A stretch of 64,000 nucleotides of DNA from Ancylomarina euxina (lineage in GTDB: Bacteria > Bacteroidota > Bacteroidia > Bacteroidales > Marinifilaceae). Made by a program: the position numbers and the translations under genes. The notes under the pieces are model-generated. The model had not been told where the DNA came from and ran no database searches. It worked only from the letters and a program-made list of their open reading frames with translations. Positions 1 to 9,822 of this stretch are shown one piece after another (the stretch's first letter is position 1; each line of letters starts with the position of its first letter). The stretch spans positions 1 through 64,000 of the forward strand of contig NZ_QQWG01000005.1 in the NCBI RefSeq assembly GCF_003863355.1, written 5' to 3'.

Positions 1-1406
1 GTCTTAGTAGTTTCCCAAGTTTGACCAATTCAGGTGTCCGTATTTCCTTAGAATCTCTATCAGGCGTGTTGCTTGATCAAGTCACCTATTCATCGGATTG
101 GTATGCTGATGAAGAAAAGAAGGATGGTGGTTGGAGTTTGGAAAGAATTGATTGTAACAATCATTCCTGGCAAGCTGATAATTGGCGAGCCTCTTTGGAT
201 GAAAGTGGTGGGACTCCAGGGAAGGATAATTCAATTAAAGGTCAGAATGCTGATGTTATTCCACCAAGCTTATTGAAATTTGACGTGAGTGCCTCCAACT
301 CTATTGATCTCTTTTTTAGTGAGACGATCCAATTTAGTCAGGCTTTTGAGATTCAAAACTATTTGCTTAATCATGATATTGGTCATCCAACGCAAATAGA
401 CGAAATTGAAAATGATAGATTCGCTTTGCGATTGAATTTCACATCAGATTTTGAACACAATATTCTCTTTCAGCTAACGCTATCTGATTTACTTGTCGAT
501 TTAGCAGGTAACCCGATTCAAGAGCGAGAATTAGAATTTTTACTAGCAGATCTTCCAGAAGCAGGTGATTTGGTTATAAATGAAGTTTTATTTAATCCTT
601 ATCCCGGTGGGGCCGACTATATTGAATTGCTTAATATTTCCGATGGGATGATTGATATTCGGGATTTGTATATTGCCAATCGGGATAAAAATTATCAGCT
701 CGATGCTGTTTATCCTTTGAGTGATAAATCTCAAATGTTGGAATCAGGGGCTTATCTTTTATTGAGCACGGATACGTCGAATATTAAGTCGAATTACAGC
801 CATTATGAAGAAAAAACTTTTCTGCAATTGAAGAATTTGCCTTCATATAATGATGATGAGGGGAGAGTTGTCATCCTGAATAGCAATAATGAGCAGTTAG
901 ATGATTTTGCTTACAATGAAAATATGCATTTCCAGGGACTGATTTCCACTGAAGGAGTCTCCTTGGAGAGAATAAATCCAAATAACGAAACGAATTTGAC
1001 ATCAAATTGGATATCGGCAGCTCAAAGTGTCGGCTTTGGAACACCAGGCTTGAAAAACTCATCCTACGATATTGACGAAAGGGTAGTTAATGTTGTTGGG
1101 TTTAAATCTAAAGTTTTTTCTCCTGATAATGATGGTCTTGATGATAGGTTGATCATTAATTTTGATTTGGGGAAAAGTGGTTATGTGGCGAACATTAGAA
1201 TCTATAATAGTTTTGGGAATGAGGTTAGACGATTGGCAAGTAATCTGACTTTATCAACACATGATGAATTATTTTGGGATGGTTTACTCGCAAGTAAGGA
1301 GCGGGCTCCAATTGGGATATATGTTTTCTATTTTGAATTATTTCATCCCGATGGAGATGTAAAAACCTATAAAAAAACTTGTGTGTTGGGAGGGAAGTTG
1401 AAGTGA
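1..1406 (+). CDS. Lamin-tail-domain surface protein, 5' end cut by the window
   Basis: The frame is open to the left edge, so the gene begins outside the window; about 467 residues are visible. Two lamin-tail (LTD) domains can be recognised by their recurring endings, in which a GVSLERI- or GWSLERI-like strand is followed by a GTPG turn (codons near nucleotides 135-225 and 950-1050). Between them lies an Ig-like segment (about 280-545) of the kind found as a spacer in Bacteroidota surface proteins. The last 100 residues, starting near FSPDNDGLDD, look like the FlgD-type Ig fold often found at the C terminus of these proteins. Secretion and a surface location are inferred from the family; the signal peptide is not in view. 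The ligand is unknown. Confidence 0.75.
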   Translation, partial: LSSFPSLTNSGVRISLESLSGVLLDQVTYSSDWYADEEKKDGGWSLERIDCNNHSWQADNWRASLDESGGTPGKDNSIKGQNADVIPPSLLKFDVSASNSIDLFFSETIQFSQAFEIQNYLLNHDIGHPTQIDEIENDRFALRLNFTSDFEHNILFQLTLSDLLVDLAGNPIQERELEFLLADLPEAGDLVINEVLFNPYPGGADYIELLNISDGMIDIRDLYIANRDKNYQLDAVYPLSDKSQMLESGAYLLLSTDTSNIKSNYSHYEEKTFLQLKNLPSYNDDEGRVVILNSNNEQLDDFAYNENMHFQGLISTEGVSLERINPNNETNLTSNWISAAQSVGFGTPGLKNSSYDIDERVVNVVGFKSKVFSPDNDGLDDRLIINFDLGKSGYVANIRIYNSFGNEVRRLASNLTLSTHDELFWDGLLASKERAPIGIYVFYFELFHPDGDVKTYKKTCVLGGKLK

Positions 1407-1410
1407 TAAA

Positions 1411-1456
1411 AAAGCTTTAGTTGAAATTAACTCAACTAAAGCTTTCTGCCTTTTTT
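1411..1456. terminator. Bidirectional terminator between convergent genes
   Basis: A 14-base stem (1411-1424 with 1432-1445) with a 7-base loop lies between two converging genes. A T-rich stretch follows on the plus strand, and a T-run is also present when read on the minus strand, so it can serve both the LTD gene and maeB. Confidence 0.8.
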
Positions 1457-1460
1457 GAAC

Positions 1461-3719
1461 TTATTGCGCATCGACTACTGCAATGGTCACCATATTCACT
1501 ATTTCACGAACAGAACTTTCGAGAGCTATTACATGAATTGATTTGTTCATTCCCAGTAGAATAGGACCTATGGCTTCAACTTGAGCCAACTCTTGCATCA
1601 TTTTGTAAGCAATATTTCCACTGCTTAGGTTTGGAAATATAATGGTGTTAACTTTTCGCTTGCCAAGTTTTGAAAAAGGGAACATTTGGTCTCGTAATTC
1701 ACAATTTAAAGCAAAGTTCATCTGTATATCTCCATCAACAATCAGATCTGGGTGATCGCGGTGTAATATTGCTGCGGCCTGCTGAACACGAACAGGGCTC
1801 CCTGTTCGTATCGATCCAAAATTTGAATAGGATACAAGTGCGATGACGGGTTCAATATTAAATTTACGAACGGCTTCTGCAGTCAATAAAGTTGTATCAA
1901 CTATCGTTTGTGCATCTGGACGCGGGTTGACGGTTGTGTCTGAGAAAAAGATGGGCCCTTGCTTTGTCATTAAAAGGTACATGCCTGCAATATGGTTAAT
2001 TTTAGGTTTTATACCCACAGTATGAATCGCTGGTTTTATGGTATCGGCATATTTGGATGTTGATCCACTGATGAGAGCATCAGCTTCTCCCGTTTCTACC
2101 ATCATGGCGCCGAAATAATTTCGATTTGTCATGTGTTCTAGTGCTTCAGCACAAGTCAAGCCTTTTCTATTTCTTTTCTTAAATAAGATGTTCGCAAAGT
2201 TTTCGCGTCGTTTCTGCTCTTCTTCGGATCTCCAATCGATTATTGGAATATCTTCGATATCAAGTTCATTGTCATGAATTATTTGTTTTATTTCTTTTTT
2301 ATTTCCCAGTAATATAGGCTGAGCAATACCTTCGTTTAATACTGTTTGGGCTGCTTTTAGAACCTTGAAATTTTCTCCCTCGGCAAATACAATTCGTTTA
2401 GGATCTTGTTTGGCTTTATTGGTTAATAATCTAAGCAATTTGTTGTCTCGACCCATACGTTGCTCCAATTCCATTTCATAAGCTTCCCAATCTGTAATAG
2501 GGGCACGGGCAATACCCGACTCCATAGCTGCCTTTGCAACAGCAGGTGCCACTATGGTTAGCAATCTTGGATCAAGAGGTTTCGGTATAATATAATCAGT
2601 CCCGTAGTTCAGATTCATTTCCTTATAAGCAGTATTTACCATATCTGGAACATCTTCTTTGGCCAAATTGGCGAGAGCTTTTACAGCGGCAATTTTCATT
2701 TCTTCATTTATGCCAGTTGCCTTTACGTCTAAAGCTCCTCTAAAGATAAATGGAAAGCCAAGGACATTGTTTACCTGATTGGGATGATCTGATCGACCAG
2801 TGGCCATGATTAAATCATTTCTTACTTTTATCGCAAGATCGTAGGCGATTTCAGGGTTGGGATTCGCTAAGGCAAACACAATAGGACGGTCAGCCATGCT
2901 TTTAACCATCTCAGGCGAGAGCACATTCGCAACCGAAAGGCCAAGGAACATATCAGCACCATTTATGGCTTCTTCGAGCGTATGACGATTTTGGGAGGTG
3001 GCAAATTCCCGCTTGATATCACTCAAATCTGTTCTTGATTTGTGTATCACTCCTTTACTATCCAGCATTATGATATTCTTTTTTTTCATCCCCAGTGAGA
3101 TGTAAAGGCGTGTACATGCTACTGCGGAAGCGCCTGCACCATTTACAACCAATTTAATATCACTTATTTTTTTCTTTTGGATTTCGATAGCATTTAGCAT
3201 GCCTGCAGACGAGATAATAGCGGTGCCATGCTGATCGTCGTGCATTATGGGGATATTGAGTTCAGTTTTGAGCCTATCTTCAATCGCAAAACACTCGGGA
3301 GCTTTTATGTCCTCCAAATTAATCCCTCCAAAAGTTGGGGCTATGCCTTTCACTATTTTCACAAATTCATCTACATCTTTAGTGTCGACTTCAATATCGA
3401 ATACATCGATATCAGCAAAGATTTTAAACAAAAGGCCTTTCCCTTCCATAACGGGTTTGCCTGCTTCAGCACCTATGTCACCCAAACCCAAAACCGCTGT
3501 TCCGTTTGATATAACGGCGACGAGGTTCCCTTTTGCCGTATATTTATAAACATCGTCAGGGTTTTTCTGTATTTTTAAACAAGGTTCAGCAACTCCTGGC
3601 GAGTAGGCTAAGGATAAGTCTAATTGTGTAGAATGGGGTTTGGTTGGGATAACTTCAATTTTTCCTGGTCGGTTGCCTTCGTGGTATCGAAGTGCATCTT
3701 CTTTGGTAAATTTAGCCAT
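1461..3719 (-). CDS. maeB: NADP-dependent malic enzyme with phosphotransacetylase-like domain
   Basis: This 752-residue protein matches the long MaeB form. The N-terminal malic domain carries the SLAYSPGVAEPCL motif, followed by an NAD(P)-binding domain (about residues 160-410, with VVNGAGASA) and a C-terminal phosphate acetyltransferase-like domain (about 430-752). Family role: oxidative decarboxylation of malate to pyruvate and CO2 with NADPH formation. In the E. coli homologue the C-terminal domain is regulatory rather than catalytic; the same is inferred here. The length is normal for the fused family. The gene stands alone, converges on the LTD gene and shares a terminator with it. Confidence 0.95.
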   Translation of the reverse strand: MAKFTKEDALRYHEGNRPGKIEVIPTKPHSTQLDLSLAYSPGVAEPCLKIQKNPDDVYKYTAKGNLVAVISNGTAVLGLGDIGAEAGKPVMEGKGLLFKIFADIDVFDIEVDTKDVDEFVKIVKGIAPTFGGINLEDIKAPECFAIEDRLKTELNIPIMHDDQHGTAIISSAGMLNAIEIQKKKISDIKLVVNGAGASAVACTRLYISLGMKKKNIIMLDSKGVIHKSRTDLSDIKREFATSQNRHTLEEAINGADMFLGLSVANVLSPEMVKSMADRPIVFALANPNPEIAYDLAIKVRNDLIMATGRSDHPNQVNNVLGFPFIFRGALDVKATGINEEMKIAAVKALANLAKEDVPDMVNTAYKEMNLNYGTDYIIPKPLDPRLLTIVAPAVAKAAMESGIARAPITDWEAYEMELEQRMGRDNKLLRLLTNKAKQDPKRIVFAEGENFKVLKAAQTVLNEGIAQPILLGNKKEIKQIIHDNELDIEDIPIIDWRSEEEQKRRENFANILFKKRNRKGLTCAEALEHMTNRNYFGAMMVETGEADALISGSTSKYADTIKPAIHTVGIKPKINHIAGMYLLMTKQGPIFFSDTTVNPRPDAQTIVDTTLLTAEAVRKFNIEPVIALVSYSNFGSIRTGSPVRVQQAAAILHRDHPDLIVDGDIQMNFALNCELRDQMFPFSKLGKRKVNTIIFPNLSSGNIAYKMMQELAQVEAIGPILLGMNKSIHVIALESSVREIVNMVTIAVVDAQ

Positions 3720-4246
3720 GGCTAATTCTTTAGAATGGGTTAGTTGACTTGCTTTTATAAGTCGTAATAATTTGTGTTACGATCTTAAAAGAGAACTAAA
3801 AGACAATTGCCTTTGTTGAACAGCTTGCAATTTCCCAACTTCACTGACTTCCAGACTATACATTTCGTTTTATTAAATTCCGAATTAATTCTTTTAGAAG
3901 AAATCTAAATAGGATATCCAGATGAGATGTTTTTTGCTTTTATTACGATCAAGACTTGTAATTTGTAGAATTATTCCACACGATAGAATATATTTCCACA
4001 AAAGGTGCTTTAAATCTTAATTGAGTTTTATTAGCCTTTTTTCGTAACTTATCGTTTCGAAAGCTGAATTTTAAACGTTTAGAGCGGATGTAAATGTAAT
4101 ATTTAACGTAAATGTTAAAAACTGGTATACTCTTTGTCATTGTTCAAAGTCACATTGTGTGAATATCGTGAAAAATAGTATTAACCATGATCTATAGGTT
4201 TTGTTCATATGACCTTATTAGATGATAATAACTTAATTCTATGTGT
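3720..4246. other. Intergenic region, divergent promoters expected
   Basis: About 525 bases between two divergent genes. It must hold promoters for maeB and for the lipoprotein gene, but no clear TAnnTTTG element with a well-placed upstream TTG was found. Short open frames here (for example 3949-4140, minus) are low complexity and not convincing. No tRNA or repeat was seen. Confidence 0.5.
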
Positions 4247-5353
4247 ATGAAAAAAAGTATTTTTTGTATTGGAACGCTGCTTTTGTTTTCAGCAGCATTA
4301 TGGAGTTGTTCAGACGACTCTGATAATAATTTAGAAGAAGATCTTTCTCTTGTACAACTTATGGAAGTTAAAGCTAATGCTCTAGCAGATGCAGTTGTTG
4401 ATATCTCTGAATCTAAAGGATTTGAAATAATCACGATTGATGATGCAAGTATGAAAATGGGTGGTGGCCAAAGTGATGACTCCAGATATGTTATGACTAT
4501 AACTCTTAATGATATTAAGGGTATTTACGATTATAAAAAAGGGCTTACTGAACAGCAAGGTATTACCAAGTATGGTTACCTAAAGGTATTTGATAAAGTG
4601 GCCGATTCTGAATCTTTCATTCTACGTTTGCCAAAGGAAAAAGCAATGCGTCCTTGGAAACTTTATGTAGATGAAGATGTTGAATATGTTAATGATTTTG
4701 TTATTACGACAAATGAATATAATTATTCATATTTAGGTGGTATGCAATTTGATTATTTATTGAATTCGGAAATTGAGATTGAAGACGAAAAGGCCGGAGA
4801 GTTGTTTGTTGATTGGTCAATCTCTGAAAATATGAATTTCGATTATCAATCGAAGTTTACTTTTGCAGATGATTTCTCAGTTGGAGTTGAGTTTGGATTG
4901 AATGAAATGTATAGTTATGCATTTAATCTTATGAAGGGTGATGATATTCTTTTTAGAGAAGAAGTTGAAATTTCTAAATCAGATGATACAGATAAGAGAG
5001 AATTGAAGTATTCTCTTGAATTAGGGAATATAAAAATTATCTGGAATTCGGAATCTGAGAGCTATGTGGTATATAGAAATGGTGAACTTCAGGAAGGTGC
5101 TAAGATACAGGTAACACATAAGTATGAATCTGATGAAGCACATGTGGCTTTCTGTAGAAAAGGACGTGATATTAAAATTACTTTTGAAGATGGTACAAGT
5201 ATTCAGCTGTCTGAATTATTAACTGCTAATACCCTTGAGTTAATGAATAAGATTTTCTCTTCGATGCACGATATGAAATTTGTTAAGCATATTGTTGATA
5301 AAGTTGCACGAGAGGTTTATTACACTAATCTTGCTAGTAGTAATATGAACTAA
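4247..5353 (+). CDS. Lipoprotein of unknown function
   Basis: A signal peptide with a lipobox ending in LWSC puts the lipidated cysteine at about residue 21, followed by an Asp/Ser-rich tether (CSDDSDNN). The start was placed at the ATG giving MKKSIF; an ATG two codons earlier (4241) is also possible. The mature part is acidic and rich in beta-strand patterns. I do not recognise a named domain. It is probably an outer-membrane-anchored protein on the periplasmic or surface side. It stands alone between maeB and an RlpA-like gene and has its own terminator. The product is known only as a lipoprotein. Confidence 0.8.
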   Translation: MKKSIFCIGTLLLFSAALWSCSDDSDNNLEEDLSLVQLMEVKANALADAVVDISESKGFEIITIDDASMKMGGGQSDDSRYVMTITLNDIKGIYDYKKGLTEQQGITKYGYLKVFDKVADSESFILRLPKEKAMRPWKLYVDEDVEYVNDFVITTNEYNYSYLGGMQFDYLLNSEIEIEDEKAGELFVDWSISENMNFDYQSKFTFADDFSVGVEFGLNEMYSYAFNLMKGDDILFREEVEISKSDDTDKRELKYSLELGNIKIIWNSESESYVVYRNGELQEGAKIQVTHKYESDEAHVAFCRKGRDIKITFEDGTSIQLSELLTANTLELMNKIFSSMHDMKFVKHIVDKVAREVYYTNLASSNMN

Positions 5354-5372
5354 TTCTGATTTTTATATTCTT

Positions 5373-5403
5373 AAAAATCCGGCTTATTAAGTCGGATTTT
5401 TTT
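5373..5403 (+). terminator. Rho-independent terminator after the lipoprotein gene
   Basis: A 13-base stem with one G-U pair (5373-5385 with 5389-5401) and a 3-base loop ends in a T-run, 20 bases after the stop codon. Confidence 0.8.
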
Positions 5404-5487
5404 GCTAAAAAACTTCAATAGATTTCAAAGTGTAACAATTTATCGACAGTTGTTAGGGATTCTGGAAGCTTTAACTATATTTAAAAC

Positions 5488-5952
5488 ATGAAGTTATCTA
5501 TCTTTATTTTCTTTTTTATACTTCTGGGTTCAAATTTGTTTGCCCAGAAATCTCAAACTCCATTTGTAAAAGGGAAGGCTTCTTTCTATTCTGATTGGTT
5601 TGATGGAAGATTAACGGCTAATGGAGAATATTTCTCACAGGAAGAATTTACTGCTGCACACATGACTTTGCCATTTGGAACTTGGTTAGAAGTGACAAAT
5701 CTGGATAATAAAAAATCAGTTTACTTAAGAATAAATGATAGAGGGCCCTACGTCAAAGGAAGGGTTATTGATTTATCCAAAGCAGCAGCTAAAGCTATAG
5801 GTGACCTCAATCAAGGTATTTTCAATGTTCAGATAAGACCTGTTAATGGTAGAGATTTAATGATTCTGCCTTTAGAATTTCTGATAAAGAAAAAGAGCGT
5901 TCCCCTAAGGCAACGCTCTTCATATCTAGATTTTAGTCTAATTACTCCTTAA
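5488..5952 (+). CDS. rlpA: RlpA-like double-psi beta-barrel protein (septal ring lytic transglycosylase family)
   Basis: The 154-residue protein has an N-terminal signal peptide (hydrophobic to about residue 19) followed by one double-psi beta-barrel domain. Family motifs are clear: [30 protein letters not shown], and the NDRGPY...GRVIDLS segment. Characterised RlpA proteins cut glycan strands lacking stem peptides. No SPOR domain is present, so septal targeting is not assured. The final 20 or so residues, after the barrel, are encoded across a hairpin that appears to be the sdh operon terminator on the other strand, and the stop codon overlaps the end of sdhB by 11 bases. Confidence 0.85.
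   Translation: MKLSIFIFFFILLGSNLFAQKSQTPFVKGKASFYSDWFDGRLTANGEYFSQEEFTAAHMTLPFGTWLEVTNLDNKKSVYLRINDRGPYVKGRVIDLSKAAAKAIGDLNQGIFNVQIRPVNGRDLMILPLEFLIKKKSVPLRQRSSYLDFSLITP
5888..5920 (-). terminator. sdh operon terminator inside the rlpA-like coding end
   Basis: A 9-base perfect stem (5893-5901 with 5912-5920) with a 10-base loop. Read on the minus strand it lies about 20 bases after the sdhB stop and is followed by a T-rich tract; on the plus strand no T-run follows. It therefore serves the sdhCAB transcript while lying wholly within the plus-strand coding sequence. Confidence 0.75.
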
Positions 5953-6703
5953 TAGTAGCGCTTAAAAATTCGCGGTTCAAACGAGCAATGTTTGCAATAG
6001 AAATTCCCTTAGGACATTCTACCTCGCAAGCACCAGTATTGGTACAGTTACCAAAACCTAACTCATCCATTTTAGCCACCATGTTTTTAGCACGACGAGT
6101 AGCCTCAACACGACCTTGTGGAAGTTTTGCAAGGTGAGATACCTTAGCAGAAACGAACAACATAGCCGATGAGTTTTTACAAGTAGCTACACAAGCACCA
6201 CAACCAATACAAGCCGCAGCATCCATAGCTTCTTCTGCATCATCATAAGAGATAGGAATCGCATTTCCATCAGGTACACCACCTGTATTTACTGAAATGT
6301 AACCGCCTGACTGAAGTACTTTCTCGAAAGCCATACGGTCAACGATTAAGTCTTTGATTACTGGAAAAGCACCAGCTCTCCAAGGCTCAATTGTGATTGT
6401 TTCACCTTCAGAGAATTTACGCATATGCAACTGACAAGTCGTGATATCGTTATCTGGTCCATGAGCACGTCCGTTTACGAATAAGCTACACATTCCACAG
6501 ATACCTTCTCTACAGTCGTGATCGAATGCAATAGGCTCAGTTCCTTTATTGATTAGCTCTTCATTTAAGATGTCAAGCATTTCAAGGAAAGAAGTTCCAC
6601 CTGAGATGTTATTGATTTTATAGGATTCTAATTTCCCTTTAGATTTAGCATCCTTTTGACGCCAAACCCTTATTGTTAGTTCTTTTAATATTTTATCTGC
6701 CAT
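5942..6703 (-). CDS. sdhB: Succinate dehydrogenase/fumarate reductase iron-sulfur subunit
   Basis: The 253-residue electron-transfer subunit carries electrons between the flavin and the quinone site. The 2Fe-2S ligands are visible at C64, C69, C72 (CREGICGMC) and C90. The second part has C165, C168, C171 and C175 ([11 protein letters not shown]), then C220, C226 and C230, as needed for the 4Fe-4S and 3Fe-4S clusters. It is the last gene of a C-A-B operon, with 3 bases between it and sdhA. Whether the complex runs mainly as succinate oxidase or fumarate reductase cannot be told from sequence; anaerobic Bacteroidales use the same gene order for fumarate reduction. Confidence 0.95.
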   Translation of the reverse strand: MADKILKELTIRVWRQKDAKSKGKLESYKINNISGGTSFLEMLDILNEELINKGTEPIAFDHDCREGICGMCSLFVNGRAHGPDNDITTCQLHMRKFSEGETITIEPWRAGAFPVIKDLIVDRMAFEKVLQSGGYISVNTGGVPDGNAIPISYDDAEEAMDAAACIGCGACVATCKNSSAMLFVSAKVSHLAKLPQGRVEATRRAKNMVAKMDELGFGNCTNTGACEVECPKGISIANIARLNREFLSATIKE

Positions 6704-6706
6704 GGC

Positions 6707-8647
6707 TTACTTGTATGAACGTTGTGTTAATTCAACAGTTTCGAATACTAAATCTTCTTTGTGTAAAATAGGTTCTTGACCTTCGCCTTTGTACTCCCAA
6801 GCTGATACAAAAGTAAAGTTCTCGTCATCACGCTTAGCTTCACCTTCTTCTGTAGTCGATTCTTCGCGGTAGTGACCACCACAAGATTCGTTACGGTTCA
6901 GTGCATCACGTGCCATCAAGTCACCTAATTCAAGGAAGTCTTCAACACGACCAGCTTTTTCAAGCTCGATGTTCATTGAATTGAATTCACCAGGAATACG
7001 AAGATCTTTGTAGAAATCCTCACGGATTTTAGCAATCTCTTCTATAGCATATTTCAAACCTTTCTCGTTACGAGCCATACCAACGTAATCCCACATGATA
7101 TTACCTAAACGTCTGTGGAAAGAATCTACCGATTTAGAACCCTTAATGTTGAACAAACGTTCCATACGAGTTGTAGCAGCTTTCTCTTTCTTTACAAACT
7201 CTGGATGATTCATGTCAACACGAGGAGTCTGAATTTCATCAGCTAAGTAATCACCAATTGTATAAGGAAGGATAAAGTATCCATCAGCTAAACCTTGCAT
7301 CAAAGCAGAAGCACCTAAACGGTTACCACCATGATCCGAGAAGTTAGCCTCACCAATAGCATAAAGACCTGGGATATTAGTCATCAAGTTGTAATCAACC
7401 CATACGCCACCCATTGAGTAGTGAATTGCAGGATAAATCTGCATTGGCTCATTATAAGGATTCGCATCAGTAATCTTCTCGTACATTTGGAACAAGTTTC
7501 CATAACGAGCTTCAATTACATCACGACCTAAACGCTCAATTGAGTATTTGAAGTCAAGATATACTGCTTTTCCAGTTTCGTTAACACCGAAACCTTCATC
7601 GCAACGCTCTTTAGCAGCACGTGAAGCAACGTCACGAGGTACCAAGTTACCGTATGATGGGTATCTTCTTTCTAGATAGAAATCACGATCCTCGTCAGAG
7701 ATATCGTTAGGACTCATCTGTCCTTTTTGCAATTTAATTGCATCTTCTTTTTTCTTTGGTGTCCAAACACGTCCGTCATTACGAAGTGATTCAGACATCA
7801 AAGTCAACTTAGACTGTTGTTCACCGTGAACAGGAATACAAGTTGGGTGAATTTGCACGAAACACGGGTTTCCGAAATAAGCACCATTCTTGTAAGCTTG
7901 CCATGCAGCACCACCGTTACAACCCATTGCATTGGTTGATAGGAAGAATACGTTACCGTATCCACCTGAAGCGATAACTACAGCGTGAGCACCATGTCGC
8001 TCGATTTCACCTGTAACTAGGTTACGAGTGATAATACCACGAGCTTTTCCATCTATAGTTACGATGTCTAACATTTCGTTACGCTCATGCATTTCAATCT
8101 TACCTTGTCCGATCATACGGTTCATAGAAGCGTAACAACCTAACAATAGCTGCTGTCCGGTTTGACCACGAGCATAGAAAGTACGACTTACCAATACACC
8201 ACCAAATGAACGGTTAGATAAAGTTCCACCATACTCACGTGCAAAAGGTACACCTTGAGCAACACATTGGTCGATGATTTCGCCACTAACTTCAGCTAAA
8301 CGATAAACGTTACCTTCGCGAGCACGATAGTCACCACCTTTAATTGTATCATAGAATAAACGAAAAACGGAGTCGTTATCGTTCTGATAGTTTTTTGCAG
8401 CGTTAATACCACCCTGTGCAGCAATAGAGTGAGCTCTACGACCTGAATCCTGGTAGCAAAATGCTTTTACGTTGTATCCCATCTCTGCCAATGAAGCAGC
8501 AGCAGATCCACCAGCAAGGCCAGTTCCCACAACGATAATATCTAATTTTCTCTTGTTAGCAGGGCTAACTACCTTAATGGCAGCTTTATGCTTCGACCAC
8601 TTCTCAGTTAAAGGCCCGGCTGGAATTTTTGAATTTAATACTGTCAT
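6707..8647 (-). CDS. sdhA: Succinate dehydrogenase/fumarate reductase flavoprotein subunit
   Basis: The 646-residue catalytic subunit interconverts succinate and fumarate. A Rossmann GTGLAGG motif lies at residues 41-47, and the segment [11 protein letters not shown] places the expected covalent-FAD histidine at residue 73. Further conserved stretches are HPTCIP, the capping-domain region, and GGVWVDYN...GLYAIGE near the substrate and FAD sites. The length fits the Bacteroides/epsilonproteobacterial-type FrdA. It lies between sdhC and sdhB and acts at the inner face of the cytoplasmic membrane in complex with them. Confidence 0.95.
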   Translation of the reverse strand: MTVLNSKIPAGPLTEKWSKHKAAIKVVSPANKRKLDIIVVGTGLAGGSAAASLAEMGYNVKAFCYQDSGRRAHSIAAQGGINAAKNYQNDNDSVFRLFYDTIKGGDYRAREGNVYRLAEVSGEIIDQCVAQGVPFAREYGGTLSNRSFGGVLVSRTFYARGQTGQQLLLGCYASMNRMIGQGKIEMHERNEMLDIVTIDGKARGIITRNLVTGEIERHGAHAVVIASGGYGNVFFLSTNAMGCNGGAAWQAYKNGAYFGNPCFVQIHPTCIPVHGEQQSKLTLMSESLRNDGRVWTPKKKEDAIKLQKGQMSPNDISDEDRDFYLERRYPSYGNLVPRDVASRAAKERCDEGFGVNETGKAVYLDFKYSIERLGRDVIEARYGNLFQMYEKITDANPYNEPMQIYPAIHYSMGGVWVDYNLMTNIPGLYAIGEANFSDHGGNRLGASALMQGLADGYFILPYTIGDYLADEIQTPRVDMNHPEFVKKEKAATTRMERLFNIKGSKSVDSFHRRLGNIMWDYVGMARNEKGLKYAIEEIAKIREDFYKDLRIPGEFNSMNIELEKAGRVEDFLELGDLMARDALNRNESCGGHYREESTTEEGEAKRDDENFTFVSAWEYKGEGQEPILHKEDLVFETVELTQRSYK

Positions 8648-8666
8648 AACCGTTAAATTTTAGCAA

Positions 8667-9323
8667 TTAAGCAAAAAAGTGTAAGTACAAAGGAATGATT
8701 ATAAATCCTGCAGCAACGAAAATTGCGTAGAAGTAAGATACCTTTTCTAAACGTTTCTTCCAGATTTTATTGCTAAATCCAATTGATTGGAAAGCTGACC
8801 AAAATCCGTGAGCAAGGTGTAATCCAAGAAGGATAGCGCCTAATACATAAAGACCAGTGTAAACTAATCCCATTGAACCATTGGTGAAAAGAGCTTTTAC
8901 CAATTGAGCATCATCATGTACATTACCTTCGATTTGAATTGGTACAAAGAAATGCATCAAGTGCATAGCGATGAAAACCAATACTAGCCCACCTAAAACA
9001 AACATATTACGTGACGACCAAGTACTACTGTTACTTAAGTTCTGTACAGCATACTTTTGAGGACGAGCCTTTTGGTTCTGTAGAGTTAAAGTAATAGCAT
9101 AAATGATGTGGATAATGAAACCACCAAACAATACCGGCTGTAATCCGAAACGGATAATTGGTAAAGACATAAAGTGAGCTCCAGCGTTGAATAATTCACC
9201 AGTACTGTCAAACATCAAAAATGAGTTTAATATAAGGTGAACCAACACAAAAACAATAAGAAAAAGGCCTGATAAACTCATTATCAGCTTTTTCCCAATT
9301 GATGAACTTAAGAAACTGCTCAT
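8667..9323 (-). CDS. sdhC: Succinate dehydrogenase/fumarate reductase cytochrome b subunit
   Basis: The 218-residue integral membrane subunit has about five hydrophobic helices and several helix-embedded histidines (for example VLVHLILNS, MHLMHFF, LGLHLAHGFWSA) suited to bind two b hemes. It resembles the single-anchor cytochrome b558 type of Bacillus, Wolinella and Bacteroides. It anchors SdhAB and exchanges electrons with menaquinone. As first gene of the operon it follows a well-formed promoter. Confidence 0.93.
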   Translation of the reverse strand: MSSFLSSSIGKKLIMSLSGLFLIVFVLVHLILNSFLMFDSTGELFNAGAHFMSLPIIRFGLQPVLFGGFIIHIIYAITLTLQNQKARPQKYAVQNLSNSSTWSSRNMFVLGGLVLVFIAMHLMHFFVPIQIEGNVHDDAQLVKALFTNGSMGLVYTGLYVLGAILLGLHLAHGFWSAFQSIGFSNKIWKKRLEKVSYFYAIFVAAGFIIIPLYLHFFA

Positions 9324-9377
9324 AGGACTAAAAATTAATTAGATTGTTTTTATTCTAAGGTTTAACTAATTCAATTG

Positions 9378-9408
9378 CAAATGTAGATGCTCATGTGTGA
9401 GAAAACAA
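9378..9408 (-). promoter_or_regulatory. Promoter of sdhCAB
   Basis: On the minus strand TTG (9406-9408) is followed after 20 bases by TACATTTG (9378-9385), matching the Bacteroidota sigma consensus in sequence and spacing. It lies about 55 bases upstream of the sdhC start. Confidence 0.65.
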
Positions 9409-9822
9409 TATTACTTAACACATGTAATTTATTTAGATTGATTCTAACAATAACCTGTTTAGCAATATCCTAAGTGGTTATTTCTTAGTGAAAACCTATG
9501 TGATTAAGCTTAAATCAATTACTGAATTTATTCTTTAATATTCTCAGTAAATATCTGCAAGTTATTAATTTTTCATATGTTTTAAAACAAGCTTAGTCGT
9601 ATTATTCTTATTTAGAAAGGTATAATGAATTACTAGGCTGACGAGTGGAGAATTATACTATATGAAGGTGAAATAGATTACTGACCATAGTTAACACTCT
9701 CGAACTTACAATTATATTGTATAATTATGAATCTTTTATGAGAACAGCTTTGCACCGACTTGTTTTGAATTTTTTAAATTCTTTATTTCGGTATTTTTAC
9801 ATAAACTATAAAAAGGGAAGAG
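9409..9822. other. Intergenic region between divergent genes
   Basis: Very AT-rich and without a plausible gene. It must contain the promoter of the following hydrolase, but no good consensus element was identified. No tRNA or repeat was seen. Confidence 0.4.

Noticed and set aside
3228-3549. Two plus-strand frames of 93 and 100 codons inside maeB
   Set aside because: They are opposite-strand shadows of a well-conserved enzyme and show no family features.
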